DNA of 32,882 bases from an uncultured Bacteroidales bacterium. Its GTDB lineage: Bacteria > Bacteroidota > Bacteroidia > Bacteroidales > FEN-979. Both the position numbers and the translations under genes were made by a program. The stretch is from positions 1-32,882 of the forward strand of contig CAIYES010000239.1 in the NCBI GenBank assembly GCA_903925275.1, written 5' to 3'. This document shows, in pieces, positions 32,469 through 32,882 of the stretch; the stretch's first letter is position 1, and each line of letters starts with the position of its first letter. Below the pieces are notes generated by a model. The model saw only the letters and a list, made by a program, of their open reading frames with translations. It searched no databases and was not told the origin of the DNA.

Positions 32469-32548
32469 AGTGAAATGGTGAAATAGTGAAATGGTGAAAT
32501 GGTGAAATGGTGAAATGGTGAAATGGTGAAATGGTGAAATAGCGAAAT
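32469..32548. repeat. Tandem array of an 8-bp repeat, (A/G)GTGAAAT x10
   Basis: Ten head-to-tail copies of an 8-bp unit. Seven are GGTGAAAT, two AGTGAAAT and one AGCGAAAT; the first, third and last units carry the variants, and a degenerate copy AGTTAGAT precedes the array. It lies between the ASPIC gene and the rpsO promoter, outside any gene. Its minus-strand ORF (HHFTISPFHHFT...) is an artefact of the repeat. Confidence 0.92.
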
Positions 32549-32601
32549 TAATAAAATATCTGCCATCCATTTTCAAAAAACATGAAAATATCTCAGGAAC
32601 A

Positions 32602-32633
32602 TTTGGTAAAATAGAAAGAAAGATGTAATTTCG
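32602..32633 (+). promoter_or_regulatory. Promoter of rpsO
   Basis: TTTG (32602-32605), N20, then TAATTTCG (32626-32633), one mismatch from TAnnTTTG. Transcription would begin near 32640, giving an A/T-rich leader of about 42 bases before ATG 32682. Confidence 0.65.
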
Positions 32634-32681
32634 CAGCCCGAATTTATACCCTAAAAAAAAAAATCAATTATTTTTAAGAAA

Positions 32682-32882
32682 ATGAAATTATCGCCTGAAG
32701 TTAAGAAGAACGCATTTAAATTGCACGGAAAATAAGAGTTTGATACGGGATCGGCTGAGGCACAGATCGCATTATTTACCATGAAGATCCAGCATCTCAC
32801 CGAACACCTGAAAGTGAATAAAAAAGATATGGCTACCGAAAGATCACTGGTTGGTCTTGTTGGGAAGCGCCGCCGTTTGCTC
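32682..32882 (+). pseudogene. rpsO: 30S ribosomal protein S15, 3'-partial, with in-frame TAA at codon 18
   Basis: The frame from ATG 32682 reads MKLSPEVKKNAFKLHGK, stop, [14 protein letters not shown], then [21 protein letters not shown] and [12 protein letters not shown] to the window edge. This is S15, which binds helix 22 of 16S rRNA early in 30S assembly. The DTGS, QIALF, HLTEHL and GKRRRLL signatures are all intact and in frame on both sides of the TAA (32733-32735). Codon 18 normally encodes Ser (HGKS), and TCA to TAA is one change. A frame-shifting error cannot explain it. It may be a base-call error, a true nonsense mutation with a second copy elsewhere, or reinitiation at the ATG at 32781. 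The gene is cut by the window end. It is labelled pseudogene only because of the stop; the promoter looks functional. Confidence 0.75.

Noticed and set aside
32372-32566. 64-aa minus-strand ORF rich in HHFTISPF
   Set aside because: It is the translation of the 8-bp tandem repeat and not a protein gene.
32682-32882. Reassigned TAA codon in this organism
   Set aside because: Several other genes in the window end normally in TAA with no conserved sequence beyond, so a code change is not supported.

Overview
This window looks like a chromosomal segment of a Bacteroidota (Bacteroidetes) bacterium, probably from a Bacteroidales/Marinilabiliales-like lineage; the finer placement is a guess. The evidence is several proteins with type IX secretion (T9SS) C-terminal sorting domains, two FISUMP-domain proteins, secreted tail-fibre-like repeats, FG-GAP/ASPIC architecture, start codons preceded by A/T-rich leaders without a clear Shine-Dalgarno, and several TTTG-N18..21-TAnnTTTG-type promoters. 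There is no sign of a phage, plasmid, transposase, CRISPR array, tRNA or rRNA.

Layout. Bases 1-5.7 kb hold a conserved hypothetical protein with a doubtful 5' end, an AqpZ-type aquaporin followed by a REP-like hairpin with a triplicated arm, a large AsmA-family protein, and a convergent tRNA-dihydrouridine synthase whose stop codon abuts that of the AsmA gene. Bases 5.7-11.3 kb hold a CPBP membrane protease, an Omp85-type outer-membrane barrel, an unusual protein joining an AsmA-like periplasmic region to a GT51 peptidoglycan glycosyltransferase domain, and an FHS/FucP-like MFS transporter with its own promoter.

Bases 11.65-22.2 kb are the most interesting part: seven same-strand, closely spaced genes, nearly all for envelope or secreted proteins. 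In order they encode a tail-fibre-like repeat protein, a Cys-rich T9SS cargo protein, an outer-membrane barrel with an N-terminal helical domain, a 793-aa protein resembling the Bacteroidetes T6SS protein TssR, a MacB/LolD-type ABC ATPase, its FtsX/MacB-type permease, and a Cys-rich lipoprotein. No other T6SS gene is present and no MacA or TolC partner is seen. I infer a dedicated envelope assembly or export system built around an orphan TssR-like protein; its function is unknown.

Bases 22.4-32.4 kb hold two FISUMP proteins, a BNR-repeat T9SS protein, an endonuclease/exonuclease/phosphatase lipoprotein in an operon with an outer-membrane protein, a 137-bp inverted REP pair (BIME-like), an AraC-type regulator and an FG-GAP/ASPIC T9SS protein. 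The window ends with an 80-bp array of an 8-bp repeat and the start of rpsO (ribosomal protein S15), which has a good promoter but an in-frame TAA at codon 18.

All protein calls were made by eye from motifs and overall family resemblance; no database search was run.
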